Below, piece after piece: positions 8,618 to 16,229 of a DNA stretch of 64,000 nt; the first letter of the stretch is position 1, and each line of letters opens with the position of its first letter. The notes beneath the pieces are model-generated. The model searched no databases. It saw only the letters and a program-made list of their open reading frames with translations, and had not been told where the DNA came from. Made by a program: the position numbers and the translations under genes. The stretch lies in the NCBI GenBank assembly GCA_041906145.1, contig JAYRJU010000009.1, forward strand, positions 118,672 to 182,671. The letters run 5' to 3'. The stretch comes from SHVO01 sp041906145. GTDB taxonomy: Bacteria > Pseudomonadota > Alphaproteobacteria > Rhodospirillales > Rhodospirillaceae.

Positions 8618-9925
8618 ATGGGGCGCGCAAGGGCCATGAACGAAAGCCCGGAAAAATTTACAAAACCGGCCAGGGAAAAACCCGTCCGGCCACGCCCGGC
8701 ACTGCGTGTCACAACGCGCTTCTTCCTCCGACGCATGCGCCAGCACGCGATCCTGGAGACGGCGTCGTCGTTAAGCTTTTCGACGATCTTCGCGTTGATC
8801 CCAGCGCTCGCCCTGCTGCTGGCCGCCGTCGCCGCTTATCCGGGGTTGCGCGTCCTTCGGGAACGTATGGAGCAGTTCCTGCTCATGAACCTGATGCCGG
8901 AAACCGGGTTACATGTGGGCGTGGCCATTGCCGGCTTCGTCCGCGCGGCCGGCGAATTGACCGCCGTGGGCATCATAGGGCTCGTCGCGGCGGCGCTGGT
9001 GCTGCTGGTGTCCATCGAAAGCGCCCTCAACAAGATTTTCCGGGTGGCGCGCCATAGACGCTTGGCGGTGCGCCTCCTGGTGTTCTGGACGCTGATGACC
9101 ATCGGTCCCTTGCTTCTGGGGCTCGGTTTTTCCCTGTTTGGGATATTCACGGCACTACCTTTGTTTGGGGTAGGAGAGGAGGCGAACAACTTCGATCTAG
9201 TGCTGGGGAGCGTTGCACCGGCGGTGCTGGGCTGGCTTGTGCTCACGCTGCTATATGCGATCGTCCCTAACCGGCGTGTTTTCCCGAAGGACGCCATGAT
9301 CGGGGCGCTGGTGGCGGCGGGGCTGCTCACCTTCGTGCGTTACACTTTCGCCTTCTATGTGCTGACGATGACGACGTATCAGGCGATCTACGGCGCCATG
9401 GCGGCGATCCCGATTTTCCTGATCTGGAACTTTCTGGTTTGGGTGATCGTCCTGGCGGGCGCCGTGGTGGCGGCCTCGTTACCGGACTGGCGCCATGAGC
9501 GGAGCGGCGCTGTCGTCGGGCCTGCGGGGCGTTTGATGACCGCGCTGTCGATCCTGGAGCGCCTGGAGCGCGCGGCGCGCGATGGTAAGGGGCTGACAAC
9601 GGCCCGGCTCGCGCGAACAATAAGCGCGCCGGATATCATTTTCGCCGCAGTACTAACGGAACTTCGCAATACACGGTTTGTCGTGGTGACCGACGCGGGC
9701 GAATGGATGCTGGCGCGCGACCTGGACCGCACACCGCTGGCGGACCTCGTGCACTGTTTTGGGTTCGGGCTGAGTTTCGGCCTCGGCATGGTCGAGGCCC
9801 CGGAGTTCGACGACAGCGACACCGGACGCCGGATCGCCGCCGCCTTGCGTCAGGCCGCGGAGTCCGAGCAAAGGGCGCTGTCGATCACATTGGGACGCTT
9901 GATGCAGGAACCGGTGGAGGTTTAG
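8618..9925 (+). CDS. YihY/virulence factor BrkB family membrane protein
   Basis: Inner-membrane protein of the YihY/BrkB (UPF0761) family, historically mislabelled ribonuclease BN. About six transmembrane helices lie between residues 40 and 290, including TASSLSFSTIFALIPALALLLAAV, LVFWTLMTIGPLLLGLGFSLFG and IPIFLIWNFLVWVIVLAGAVVAA. The last 140 residues form a soluble C-terminal domain with a winged-helix look (LSILERLERAARDGKGLTTARLA), as in longer family members. The biochemical role of the family is not settled. It ends just before a strong bidirectional terminator. Confidence 0.85.
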   Translation: MGRARAMNESPEKFTKPAREKPVRPRPALRVTTRFFLRRMRQHAILETASSLSFSTIFALIPALALLLAAVAAYPGLRVLRERMEQFLLMNLMPETGLHVGVAIAGFVRAAGELTAVGIIGLVAAALVLLVSIESALNKIFRVARHRRLAVRLLVFWTLMTIGPLLLGLGFSLFGIFTALPLFGVGEEANNFDLVLGSVAPAVLGWLVLTLLYAIVPNRRVFPKDAMIGALVAAGLLTFVRYTFAFYVLTMTTYQAIYGAMAAIPIFLIWNFLVWVIVLAGAVVAASLPDWRHERSGAVVGPAGRLMTALSILERLERAARDGKGLTTARLARTISAPDIIFAAVLTELRNTRFVVVTDAGEWMLARDLDRTPLADLVHCFGFGLSFGLGMVEAPEFDDSDTGRRIAAALRQAAESEQRALSITLGRLMQEPVEV

Positions 9926-9957
9926 CGAACGCAGGTGACCCGGCAGTCGTTCAACAA

Positions 9958-9987
9958 AAAAGGCGGCTCCCGTGAGAGCCGCCTTTT
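9958..9987. terminator. Bidirectional rho-independent terminator
   Basis: A perfect 12-bp inverted repeat, AAAAGGCGGCTC and GAGCCGCCTTTT with a six-base loop, lies between the converging YihY-type gene and the glycine-zipper lipoprotein gene. A-runs on one side and T-runs on the other let it work in both directions. Confidence 0.9.
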
Positions 9988-10007
9988 CGTTTCAAGCGGA
10001 GAGCGTC

Positions 10008-10496
10008 TTACGAAACGATCTTCCAGGAGCCGTCGGGCTGCTGGCAGGCGCGGCCGAAACCGCGTTCACGTTCGCCGCCGACGATGATCTCGGACTGGAA
10101 CTCGCGGCAGTATTCGCCGCGCTGCGAACGTCCATCACGCACCGGCGTGACGGTGCCGCGGTGACCGGTGTCCGGGTTATTCCAGATGATGGCTTCGCCG
10201 ATCGGCGCGCCGTAGGCGCGGTTTTCAGCTTCGCGCATCTTCATGCGGTCGACTTCATCCATGCGCTTGCCGACCGAGCTGCCGATGGCGGCGCCGGCGA
10301 GAGTGCCAAGCGCGGTCATGGCGAGGCGACCGTCGCCGCGACCGAATTGCGAGCCGAGCAAGCCGCCGAGGCCCGCGCCGACGAGGGTCGCGCCGGTCTG
10401 GTTGTTGCCTTCGGCGCAAGCGCTCAAGGACATGCTGGCGGCAACCGCCATGATGACAGCGAGTTTCGACGACTTAGATCTAATCATGACCTTCAC
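10008..10496 (-). CDS. Glycine-zipper surface lipoprotein (17 kDa antigen-like)
   Basis: Predicted outer-membrane lipoprotein of 162 residues. The signal peptide ends in MSLSAC, a lipobox giving a lipidated Cys near residue 28. Then comes a glycine-zipper segment (GATLVGAGLGGLLGSQFGRG and LGTLAGAAIGSSVGKRMD), typical of the rickettsial 17 kDa antigen/RT0821 group. The C-terminal domain contains REYCREFQSEIIVGG-like sequence (EYCREFQSEIIVGGERE) and ends in GRACQQPDGSWKIVS, both common in this family. Likely a structural envelope protein. It is monocistronic, ending at the shared terminator. Confidence 0.88.
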   Translation of the reverse strand: MKVMIRSKSSKLAVIMAVAASMSLSACAEGNNQTGATLVGAGLGGLLGSQFGRGDGRLAMTALGTLAGAAIGSSVGKRMDEVDRMKMREAENRAYGAPIGEAIIWNNPDTGHRGTVTPVRDGRSQRGEYCREFQSEIIVGGERERGFGRACQQPDGSWKIVS

Positions 10497-10723
10497 CTTG
10501 GTTGTGCATTGTAGTCCGGCGCGAAGGGCGCGGCCGGAGGCGTTCCTTAAACGATTGAGTCCGTGAATTGGTTCGCGTGCTCACCGCCCCGAGATCCCAT
10601 AAGGCCCGAGAATGGTGGCGAAAATAAGTGCGCCGCATGGCGCCCGCAAGGGGCGGAACGGGCTTCAAAACCGAAAAAATCCGAAGATTGACAAGGGCCT
10701 GAGGGAGACCGAGTTTAACGCCC

Positions 10724-11347
10724 TTGCCACAGTCTCCGCGAGTCGCCCGCTTGTCCGTTCTTATTCCCGAAGTCGCCGATCCGTTCGACCTATTCCGGCG
10801 CTGGCTCGATGAAGCCATCGCCCAGGAACCCGATGTCCCGAACGCCATGAGCCTCGCCACCGCGACGCCCGACGGGAAACCATCGGTGCGCATGGTCCTC
10901 TTGAAGGACGTGAGCGCGGGGGGCTTCGTTTTTTACACCAACGCCGAAAGCCGCAAGGGCGGCGAGATCGCGCGCAATCCGGCGGCGGCGATCTGCTTCC
11001 ACTGGAAGTCCCTGCTGCGCCAGGTGCGCGCCGAAGGAACGCTGACGGAAGTAACGCCGGCGGAAGCCGACGCCTATCACGCCACACGCCCGCGCCAGAG
11101 TCAGATCGCGGCTTGGGCGTCGGCGCAGTCCCGCGAGATCGAGGGCCGGGCAGCGCTGGAAGCTAGGGTCGCGGAGATGGAAAAGCGCTTCGCAGGCGGG
11201 CCGGTGCCCCGTCCGCCCTATTGGACGGGTTACCGTTTGAAACCGGACGCCATCGAATTCTGGTTCAACGTCGCCAACCGCCTGCATGACCGCCTCGTGT
11301 TCCACCGCGATGGCGCGGGATGGCGCACGGTACGTCTCAATCCATGA
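10724..11347 (+). CDS. pdxH: Pyridoxamine 5'-phosphate oxidase
   Basis: FMN enzyme oxidising pyridoxine or pyridoxamine 5'-phosphate to pyridoxal phosphate. Characteristic blocks are NAMSLATATPDGKPSVRMVL, FVFYTNAESRKGGEI (FMN site), RPRQSQIAAWASAQS and the C-terminal EFWFNVANRLHDRLVFHR with the substrate-binding Arg-x-His. At 207 residues the length is normal. The TTG start at 10724 is the best available; a second TTG lies at 10751 and no clear Shine-Dalgarno is close to either. The stop overlaps the start of the cation-efflux gene, suggesting translational coupling. Confidence 0.92.
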   Translation: MPQSPRVARLSVLIPEVADPFDLFRRWLDEAIAQEPDVPNAMSLATATPDGKPSVRMVLLKDVSAGGFVFYTNAESRKGGEIARNPAAAICFHWKSLLRQVRAEGTLTEVTPAEADAYHATRPRQSQIAAWASAQSREIEGRAALEARVAEMEKRFAGGPVPRPPYWTGYRLKPDAIEFWFNVANRLHDRLVFHRDGAGWRTVRLNP

Positions 11348-12246
11348 CCGAACGTAGTCCCGCGGCGCTGATGCGCCTGGCCACGCGGGCGGCGGTGTTT
11401 TGCGCGCTCCTTCTGATCGCGGTGAAGACCTGGGCGTACTTGCACACCGGATCGGTCGCGCTGCTGTCCAGTCTCGCGGACTCTGCGCTCGATCTTCTCG
11501 CATCGGCGCTCAATCTGATCGCGGTCCGGTTCGCGTTGACCCCCGCCGACGACTTGCATCGTTTTGGCCACGGCAAGGCGGAGCCTTTGTCGGGCCTCGG
11601 CCAGGCGGCGTTCGTTGCGGGGTCCGCCGTGCTGATCATCGTGCAGGCGATCTCGCGTCTGCACGATACCGCGCCGGTGACCGAGGTCGGCATTGGAATC
11701 GGGGTCACGCTGTTCTCCATCGCCGTCACCCTCGGCCTCGTGACTTTGCAGCGCTATGTGATCGCGCGCACGTCGTCCATGGCGATCAGCGCGGACTCAT
11801 TGCACTACACGGGCGATCTTCTTTTGAACGCGAGCGTCATCGCCGCGTTGGCGCTGGCGTCGGTGCCGGGGTTCGGATGGGCGGACCCGGTGTTCGGGAT
11901 CGCCATCAGCATCTTCATTCTGGTGAACGCCGTTCGCATTGCCGTGAGGTCTGTCGATGCGTTGATGGACCGGGAATTACCGGCCGAAGAACGCGAGCGC
12001 ATCAAAGCCGTCGCACTCAAACATCCGAAAGTGAAGCGCGTTCACGAACTGCGCACCCGCAGCTCGGGCCTGCAAAAGCATATACAAATGCATATCGTAT
12101 TGGATCCGGACCTCAAATTACTGGACGCGCACCGGATCTGCGACGACGTCGAGAAGGCCATCGAAGGTGAATTCCCGGGTGTGGATATCATTATCCACGA
12201 GGACCCGGACGGCATCGCCGAATACCATCCGCGCGTGGGTTTATAA
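11344..12246 (+). CDS. Cation diffusion facilitator (FieF/CDF) transporter
   Basis: Inner-membrane divalent-metal/proton antiporter of the CDF family (zinc, iron, manganese or cobalt efflux). Five to six transmembrane helices occupy residues 10-200. The metal site is LADSALDLLAS in helix 2 (Asp-x3-Asp) and HYTGD in helix 5 (His-x3-Asp), the pattern of zinc/iron-type CDFs. RFGHGKAEPLSGL is the conserved inter-helix loop. A cytoplasmic C-terminal domain (about 205-300) ends in IIHEDPDG. The ATG overlaps the pdxH stop as ATGA. The metal cannot be fixed from sequence alone. Confidence 0.92.
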   Translation: MTERSPAALMRLATRAAVFCALLLIAVKTWAYLHTGSVALLSSLADSALDLLASALNLIAVRFALTPADDLHRFGHGKAEPLSGLGQAAFVAGSAVLIIVQAISRLHDTAPVTEVGIGIGVTLFSIAVTLGLVTLQRYVIARTSSMAISADSLHYTGDLLLNASVIAALALASVPGFGWADPVFGIAISIFILVNAVRIAVRSVDALMDRELPAEERERIKAVALKHPKVKRVHELRTRSSGLQKHIQMHIVLDPDLKLLDAHRICDDVEKAIEGEFPGVDIIIHEDPDGIAEYHPRVGL

Positions 12247-12415
12247 GGGGTTGGCGGTCGGCGCCGCATGTTAATGCGCCCGCCGCTGGACCCTTCGCCG
12301 GGCCAAACCGGCCGCGCGATCAAAAGTTTTTTTGATTTCAAATATTTTTGGGTGTTTGTTGTCGGCCGAGCGTTTGGTTTTGCGTAGTGCTGGCATTCGA
12401 AATCAACCCGAGCTC

Positions 12416-12988
12416 GTGACCACCTTTAAAACTGATCACTGCCGCTCGTTTCTCGCGCACTGGCAATCCTTGCGCGTCGGCAACGCCTTGCCGACCTTGC
12501 AGGACTATCTCAGCAAACCGCATCCTCTTCTACAGCCGAACACGGCCATCAAGGATGCCGTGGCGCCGGGCTCCTTGCGTGTGCGCCTCTTCGGCACGCA
12601 TCTTGTCGACGTGTTTGGCGTCGACGTGACCGGGCAGAATTTGATGGTGTTCGCGGGCAGCGAAGCGATGGCCGATGAACTGTGGTTCCACCAGCACGCA
12701 GTCGCCACGCATCCCGTCGGTCTGGGCAGTGTGAAACTCGCCGCGACGGCGTCGGGCCGCTCGATCTCATTCGAAGATGTGGAACTGCCGCTCACACCCT
12801 TTCCTGGCGGTTCGCCCTGCCTGGTGTGCTGCCTCGGCTTCGTCGAGGTGATCGACTACAAGGACACCATGTTCAAGCTGCTCAAACATGCATCCATTCG
12901 CTGGTTCGACATCGGCTGGGGCGTTCCAGCGCATAGCACCGCGGTTACACGCGGACATGCGGGCCCAAACCGCGCCGCGAAAGCCTAG
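12416..12988 (+). CDS. PAS_5-type PAS domain protein, copy 1
   Basis: Soluble protein of about 190 residues similar to the alphaproteobacterial PAS_5 family, a single PAS-like sensor domain without an output domain. The core runs HWQSLRVGNALPTLQDYL, RVRLFGTHLVDVFGVDVTGQ and ends RWFDIGWGVP. The frame is open back to a TTG at 12332, but I chose the GTG at 12416 because it aligns with the start of the neighbouring paralogue. Residues 40-60 include GSLRVRLFGTHL. It is a tandem duplicate of the next gene. Ligand and partner are unknown. Confidence 0.75.
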   Translation: MTTFKTDHCRSFLAHWQSLRVGNALPTLQDYLSKPHPLLQPNTAIKDAVAPGSLRVRLFGTHLVDVFGVDVTGQNLMVFAGSEAMADELWFHQHAVATHPVGLGSVKLAATASGRSISFEDVELPLTPFPGGSPCLVCCLGFVEVIDYKDTMFKLLKHASIRWFDIGWGVPAHSTAVTRGHAGPNRAAKA

Positions 12989-13114
12989 CCGCACGTCGAT
13001 TATTGCGGCTGAAATTAGTGCCGTAAGATCTTTTTGCTCGATTTAGTTCCCTTTTCGATGTTTGCTGAAGGCCAGATAAGACGGCTCACAGCCGCGTAAG
13101 GACAGGTCATCAGA

Positions 13115-13684
13115 ATGCATCCGTTTAGAACGGAGCTTAACAGGGCTTTTCATGCCCACTGGCAATCGCTGCGCGTAGGTGACGCCTTGCCGACGCTCAA
13201 GGATTTTCTGAGCCGGCCACAACCGCGTCTTCAGCCGCACATCGTGATCAAGGATATCCTGCCTACGAAGAATATCCGTGTTCGCTTGCACGGAACGCGA
13301 TTGGTGGAACTGGCGGGCGAGGATCTCACCGGGCAGGACCTGTTGGACTATTCCGACACGCCGGATATGGCGGAGGACTTATGGTGCTTTCAACGCAGCA
13401 TCGTCGAGCATCGCGTTGGATTATCGGTGTTGAAAAATACCGTGACCTCGTCCGAGCGCGACATAACGTTCGAGGAGGTCTCGCTGCCGGTAGAAGGCTT
13501 CCCCGGCGGACCGCCGTGCGTAATCGGCAGCGTGGTGTTGATGGAAGCGATCAACAGCAACGACACCGTATCGCATCTGCTGGCCTATTCGGGCGCGCAG
13601 TGGATAGACATCGGCTGGGGCGTTCCCGCCTACCATCCCCTTAGAACAATGCGAGCTGATCGCCAGCGCGCGGCGGGGGCTTGA
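13115..13684 (+). CDS. PAS_5-type PAS domain protein, copy 2
   Basis: Paralogue of the preceding gene, 189 residues, sharing HAHWQSLRVGDALPTLKDFL, IRVRLHGTRLVELAGEDLTG and the ending WIDIGWGVPAYH. The shared regions span nearly the whole protein, so this is a full-length tandem duplication with later divergence. No transmembrane segment or output domain is visible, so it probably acts as a cytoplasmic sensor or partner of another regulator. Its last 44 bases overlap the end of the convergent radical SAM gene, an unusual but internally consistent arrangement since both frames are well supported. Confidence 0.8.
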   Translation: MHPFRTELNRAFHAHWQSLRVGDALPTLKDFLSRPQPRLQPHIVIKDILPTKNIRVRLHGTRLVELAGEDLTGQDLLDYSDTPDMAEDLWCFQRSIVEHRVGLSVLKNTVTSSERDITFEEVSLPVEGFPGGPPCVIGSVVLMEAINSNDTVSHLLAYSGAQWIDIGWGVPAYHPLRTMRADRQRAAGA

Positions 13685-14798
13685 ACTGAGCCGTGTCCAG
13701 GGGCGCCTGCGGTTTGTTGAGGCCGAAGCGTTTGCAGGCCAGCCTGAAGCGATCCGCCAGAGCTTCGGCGATGGGTCCATTGCCGGTCATCCGTTCGCCC
13801 CACTTCGGGTCGTAATCGAGGCCGCCGCGCATCGCGCGGATCAGGCTCATCACGCGTGAGGCCCGTTCGGGTACGCTCGCCGTCAGCCACTCCTGGAACA
13901 AATCCTTCACTTCGAGCGGCAGACGCAGCATGACGTAACCCGCCGACGTCGCCCCGGCGTCGCGCGCGGCTTCGAGCACGCCTTCGAGTTCATGATCGTT
14001 GAGACCGGGAATGGCAGGGGCGAACATCACGCCCGTCGGAACACCGAGGCTGCTGAGGTCCTTGATCGCGGCAAGGCGCCGCTGCGGCGTGGAGGCGCGT
14101 GGTTCCATTTTTCGCGAAAGGCTATGATCGAGCGAGGTGATCGACAGCGAGACCCGCGCGAGGTTCTTCTTGGCCATGGCGTGCAAGATGTCGGCATCGC
14201 GCGCGACCAGCGCCGACTTGGTGACGATGCCCACCGGATGATTGAAGCGCGCGAGCACCTCGAGGATGGAGCGCGTGATTTTGTAGGTCCGCTCGGCGGG
14301 CTGATAGGGATCGGTGTTGGTGCCCATCGCCATGGTGCGGCATCGATAGCTGGGCGCGCGCAGCTCTTTGTCGAGAAGGTGCGCGGCGTCGGGCTTTGCA
14401 AAGATCTTGCTCTCGAAATCGAGCCCCGGCGACATGCCCAGATAGGCGTGGGTCGGCCGGGCGAAGCAATAGGTGCAGCCGTGCTCGCAGCCTCGATACG
14501 GGTTGATGGACCGGTCGAAGCTGATGTCGGGGGAGGTGTTGCGGGCGATGATGGTACGGGTGGAATCCTTCAGTATCTCGGTGCGCAGCGGCGGGGCCGG
14601 GGCGTCGAGATTGTCCCACCCGTCGTCCAGGGCGACCGTGCCCCGGCTTTCATACCGCCCAGAGGCGTTGCTGATCGCCCCACGGCCCCTGCGGGCGTCC
14701 GGGTGCACGCCCACGGTCCCTTCGAGCGCGCCGCCCATATAACGCGCCTCGCCGCGGGGATTTGGATTTGGGGGCTTTCGGGCTGAACCGGGTGACAT
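13641..14798 (-). CDS. PA0069-type radical SAM protein
   Basis: Radical S-adenosylmethionine protein of the PA0069/spore photoproduct lyase-related group. The iron-sulfur motif is CEHGCTYC (Cys-x3-Cys-x2-Cys, about residues 102-109), preceded by SINPYRG. Other typical segments are MAMGTNTDPYQPAER, VGIVTKSALVARD and VSLSITSLD. I start at the ATG at 14798 (MSPGSARKPPNP); the frame continues to a TTG at 14828. The reaction of this family is not established; a DNA-repair role is sometimes suggested by homology only. It overlaps the convergent PAS_5 gene by 44 bases. Confidence 0.88.
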   Translation of the reverse strand: MSPGSARKPPNPNPRGEARYMGGALEGTVGVHPDARRGRGAISNASGRYESRGTVALDDGWDNLDAPAPPLRTEILKDSTRTIIARNTSPDISFDRSINPYRGCEHGCTYCFARPTHAYLGMSPGLDFESKIFAKPDAAHLLDKELRAPSYRCRTMAMGTNTDPYQPAERTYKITRSILEVLARFNHPVGIVTKSALVARDADILHAMAKKNLARVSLSITSLDHSLSRKMEPRASTPQRRLAAIKDLSSLGVPTGVMFAPAIPGLNDHELEGVLEAARDAGATSAGYVMLRLPLEVKDLFQEWLTASVPERASRVMSLIRAMRGGLDYDPKWGERMTGNGPIAEALADRFRLACKRFGLNKPQAPLDTAQFKPPPRAGDQLALF

Positions 14799-14844
14799 TC
14801 CGGAATCATAGGCCCGGAAATGGAACAAAACAAGAACTTTGCGG

Positions 14845-14952
14845 CTGAAAATATACCCCGGCGATGAGGGGGGTCACCGCCGGGGTGTTACCGGTCCACC
14901 CTAGGGGAGGAGGGAAGCCGTAGAGGGGAGGGGCTTCCGTAAGGACCGGTCT
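14845..14952 (-). ncRNA. Candidate small RNA with anti-Shine-Dalgarno (CCUCC) motifs
   Basis: Read on the minus strand this gap folds well. An 8-bp outer stem (ACCGGTCC at 14943-14950 with GGACCGGT at 14890-14897) encloses a perfect 7-bp hairpin (GGAAGCC/GGCTTCC, 14913-14938) whose loop is CCTCCCCTCTAC, followed by the single-stranded CTCCTCCCC. Next comes a 9-bp GC-rich hairpin (14855-14886) and TATATTTTC, a terminator. CCUCC-rich loops are the hallmark of the cuckoo-type sRNAs of alphaproteobacteria, which lie downstream of small ORFs, as here. No expression evidence; family assignment is inference. Confidence 0.5.
14849..14886 (-). terminator. Rho-independent terminator of the small-protein/sRNA unit
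   Basis: Perfect 9-bp stem ACCCCGGCG/CGCCGGGGT with a 14-base loop, followed on the minus strand by TATATTTTC. It would end transcripts coming from the 15002-15238 gene and the candidate sRNA before the radical SAM gene. Confidence 0.6.
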
Positions 14953-15001
14953 CGTGAGGAGCGCGGCCTGCGCCCCTCATTTCTGTCACCGCAATTCCTG
15001 G

Positions 15002-15238
15002 TCAGCGTGCCGGCGAAATCTCGACGGCAAAGCCGTGGTCATCATTCGCGATAATCTCGACATGCGCGTTGTATGTGTCCGCCGCGGCGTCGATCATGAG
15101 CTTCGTGAGATCGCCGCCCGCCGGGCGCGCGTCGAAGCGTTCGCGGCGCTCGGTGCTTTCGGGCTCGGCCGCGATGGAGGTCGCGACAAAACCGGCGACG
15201 ATGAGGATGGTGCCGGAGAAAGTAGCGGTACGGGGCAT
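15002..15238 (-). CDS. Small secreted protein of unknown function
   Basis: Short gene of 78 codons. The first 24 residues are a signal peptide (TATFSGTILIVAGFVATSIAA with a likely cleavage after SIAA), followed by a charged mature peptide of about 55 residues, including DLTKLMIDAAADTYNAHVEI. I do not recognise a family. AAGG lies eight bases before the ATG and a TATTAT box about 45 bases upstream, so expression is plausible. It precedes the candidate sRNA on the same strand; in cuckoo-sRNA loci the RNAs are processed from the 3' part of a small-ORF transcript, which fits this order. Confidence 0.6.
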   Translation of the reverse strand: MPRTATFSGTILIVAGFVATSIAAEPESTERRERFDARPAGGDLTKLMIDAAADTYNAHVEIIANDDHGFAVEISPAR

Positions 15239-15309
15239 GGGGCCTTCGTGAACATGAGGATGTTATCGATGGTCTCGCAAATAATACGTCCAGGATTATG
15301 GAATCCGGC

Positions 15310-15381
15310 GTGTAACCTGTGGATGTCGCGCGACTGTGAAGGGTGTAACCGCACCCTGTTTTTGGTGTAACGTCGTGTAAC
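15310..15381 (+). promoter_or_regulatory. Four GTGTAAC direct repeats upstream of the OmpR-type operon
   Basis: GTGTAAC occurs at 15310, 15343, 15365 and 15375, always in the same orientation. Start-to-start spacings are 33, 22 and 10 bases, close to three, two and one DNA turns, so all copies face one side of the helix. TGTAAC direct repeats are the usual shape of OmpR-family binding sites. The array ends 114 bases before the response-regulator start, suggesting autoregulation. Confidence 0.6.
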
Positions 15382-15494
15382 AGAAGCCGCTCCGCTTACA
15401 GCGCGTTGCACTATTTTTCCCAATGGTTTCTTGGACATGGGGGGTGGCCCTCCTACACTTGGGGCAGGTTTTCTGACCATCCGGGAAGATAAAA

Positions 15495-16229
15495 ATGTCC
15501 ACCGCCAGCGAAACGCCGAAGCCCCACATTCTCATCGTCGATGACGATGCCGAGATCCGCGATCTGCTCTCGCGCTTTCTGTCCAAGCACGACTTCCGCG
15601 TCACCACGGCCAAGGATGGCCGCGAGATGCGCCAGGCGCTGCAAGACTGGTCCTTCGACCTCGTGGTGCTGGATCTGATGATGCCAGGTGAAGATGGGCT
15701 GACCCTTTGCCGCCAAGTACGCAGCGATTCCTCGATCCCTATCATCATGCTGACCGCGATGGGCGAGGAAGTGGACCGTATCATCGGCCTGGAAGTGGGC
15801 GCCGACGATTACATGGCAAAGCCCTTCAACCCGCGTGAACTGGCCGCCCGCATCAAAGCGGTGCTGCGTCGTTCGTCCAACGGGGTCGCGGTGGAAACCG
15901 ACGACGACCGTCCGGCCAAGGTGGCCTTCGCCGATTTCGTGCTCGATTCCGCAACCCGCACCCTGCACCGTTCGGGTTCGGACATCGCCCTCACGGCCGG
16001 TGAATACGATCTTCTGGTCGCTTTCGTGGATCACCCGCGCCGCGTGCTGAACCGCGATCAATTGCTGGATATGGCCCGCGGCCGTGCCGCGATCCCGTTC
16101 GACCGTTCCATCGACGTGCAAGTCGGCCGCCTTCGTCGTAAGATCGAGATGGATCCTAAGAATCCAAATCTGATCAAAACGGTTCGTGGCGGCGGTTATA
16201 TGTTCACCCCCGAAGTCCAGGCTTCATGA
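15495..16229 (+). CDS. OmpR-family response regulator
   Basis: DNA-binding response regulator of 244 residues. The receiver domain (about 10-125) has the acidic pair in ILIVDDDAEI, the phosphoacceptor Asp near residue 58 in VVLDLMMPGEDG, Thr in IIMLTAMG and Lys in YMAKPFNP. A winged-helix Trans_reg_C domain (about 145-240) contains RVLNRDQLLDMARGR and ends in LIKTVRGGGYMF. The final codons overlap the start of the sensor kinase gene (ATGA), so the two are a coupled pair. Four GTGTAAC repeats upstream are likely binding sites for it or a relative. Confidence 0.93.
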   Translation: MSTASETPKPHILIVDDDAEIRDLLSRFLSKHDFRVTTAKDGREMRQALQDWSFDLVVLDLMMPGEDGLTLCRQVRSDSSIPIIMLTAMGEEVDRIIGLEVGADDYMAKPFNPRELAARIKAVLRRSSNGVAVETDDDRPAKVAFADFVLDSATRTLHRSGSDIALTAGEYDLLVAFVDHPRRVLNRDQLLDMARGRAAIPFDRSIDVQVGRLRRKIEMDPKNPNLIKTVRGGGYMFTPEVQAS

